From assembly GCA_900550705.1 (NCBI GenBank), contig URTG01000028.1:1-14451 (forward strand): a stretch of 14,451 nucleotides of DNA, read 5' to 3'. The first letter of the stretch is position 1. Each line of letters starts with the position of its first letter. This DNA is from an uncultured Eubacteriales bacterium (lineage in GTDB: Bacteria > Bacillota > Clostridia > Oscillospirales > Oscillospiraceae). The notes below the pieces were generated by a model. It was given only the letters and a program-made list of their open reading frames with translations, did not search any database and had not been told where the DNA came from. This document shows, in pieces, positions 14,313-14,451 of the stretch. The position numbers and the translations under genes are program-made.

Positions 14313-14380
14313 AGGAGTTAGGAGTTAGGAGTTAGGAGGTAGGAGTTTTCTGGCCCTTGGGTCGAAGCCTCTTGTACGGA
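14313..14380 (+). repeat. 7-bp tandem-array repeat element, copy B
   Basis: Five 7-bp units (AGGAGTT three times, AGGAGGT, AGGAGTT; 14313-14347) followed by a 33-nt tail (14348-14380) containing GAAGCCTCTTGTACGG (14364-14379). It is the inverted partner of copy A at 7360-7420 and, like it, points away from the gene it follows. It begins 4 bp after the dfrA stop. Each unit resembles a Shine-Dalgarno sequence, and AGGAGGT is a perfect one. Confidence 0.85.
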
Positions 14381-14393
14381 GTCACCCTCATCC

Positions 14394-14432
14394 GCCCCCT
14401 GCGGGGGCACCTTCCCCCTGGCAGGGGGAAGG
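14394..14432. repeat. Double hairpin repeat after dfrA
   Basis: GCCCCC/GGGGGC (14394-14399/14403-14408, loop TGC) is followed directly by a 10-bp stem CCTTCCCCCT/AGGGGGAAGG (14410-14419/14423-14432, loop GGC). No T-run follows the second stem, so it is not a standard terminator, although the pair could block RNA decay or read-through. From memory, this kind of sequence recurs between genes in gut clostridia; no second copy is in this window. From 14433 to the end I see nothing further. Confidence 0.65.
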
Positions 14433-14451
14433 CTAACCCCTCTACAGCTTC

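Overview
The window looks like ordinary chromosome from a GC-rich, endospore-forming member of the Firmicutes, most likely a gut Oscillospiraceae/Flavonifractor-type clostridium. The reasons are very GC-rich codon use, strong AGGAGG-type ribosome binding sites, a clear spoIIID gene, a WalRK two-component system with YycH/YycI-type partners, and hairpin-rich intergenic repeats. The taxonomy is inferred from gene content and style, not from a search.

Positions 1-7228 (plus strand) hold one tightly packed, probably co-transcribed cluster: a Nudix ADP-ribose pyrophosphatase, response regulator WalR, sensor kinase WalK, membrane-anchored YycH-like and YycI-like proteins, glutamate racemase MurI, and a THUMP-domain rRNA methyltransferase. 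WalRK-YycHI is the cell-wall homeostasis system of Firmicutes. Here the racemase that makes D-glutamate for peptidoglycan follows directly, where walJ and htrA sit in Bacillus.

Positions 7229-7397 form a convergent intergenic region built of repeats: a two-copy inverted hairpin element with GTAG next to each hairpin foot (REP/REPIN-like), then an element with a 7-bp tandem array that also supplies the last codons and the stop of the neighbouring gene. On the minus strand, 9322 down to 7398, a PfkB sugar kinase and a tRNA-dihydrouridine synthase overlap by one base.

A divergent promoter region (about 9363-9428) serves the kinase leftward and an HD-domain phosphohydrolase plus a threonine-aldolase-like PLP enzyme rightward. 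After a structured 170-bp spacer come a cytoplasmic GH13 alpha-glucan hydrolase, spoIIID behind a good sigma-E-like promoter, and a thyA-dfrA operon for dTMP synthesis and folate recycling behind its own sigma-A promoter.

The window ends in a second copy of the 7-bp-array element, inverted relative to the first, followed by two strong hairpins. I see no CRISPR, prophage, transposase, tRNA or rRNA, and no convincing new multi-gene system. The most unusual content is the repeat architecture at gene 3' ends.
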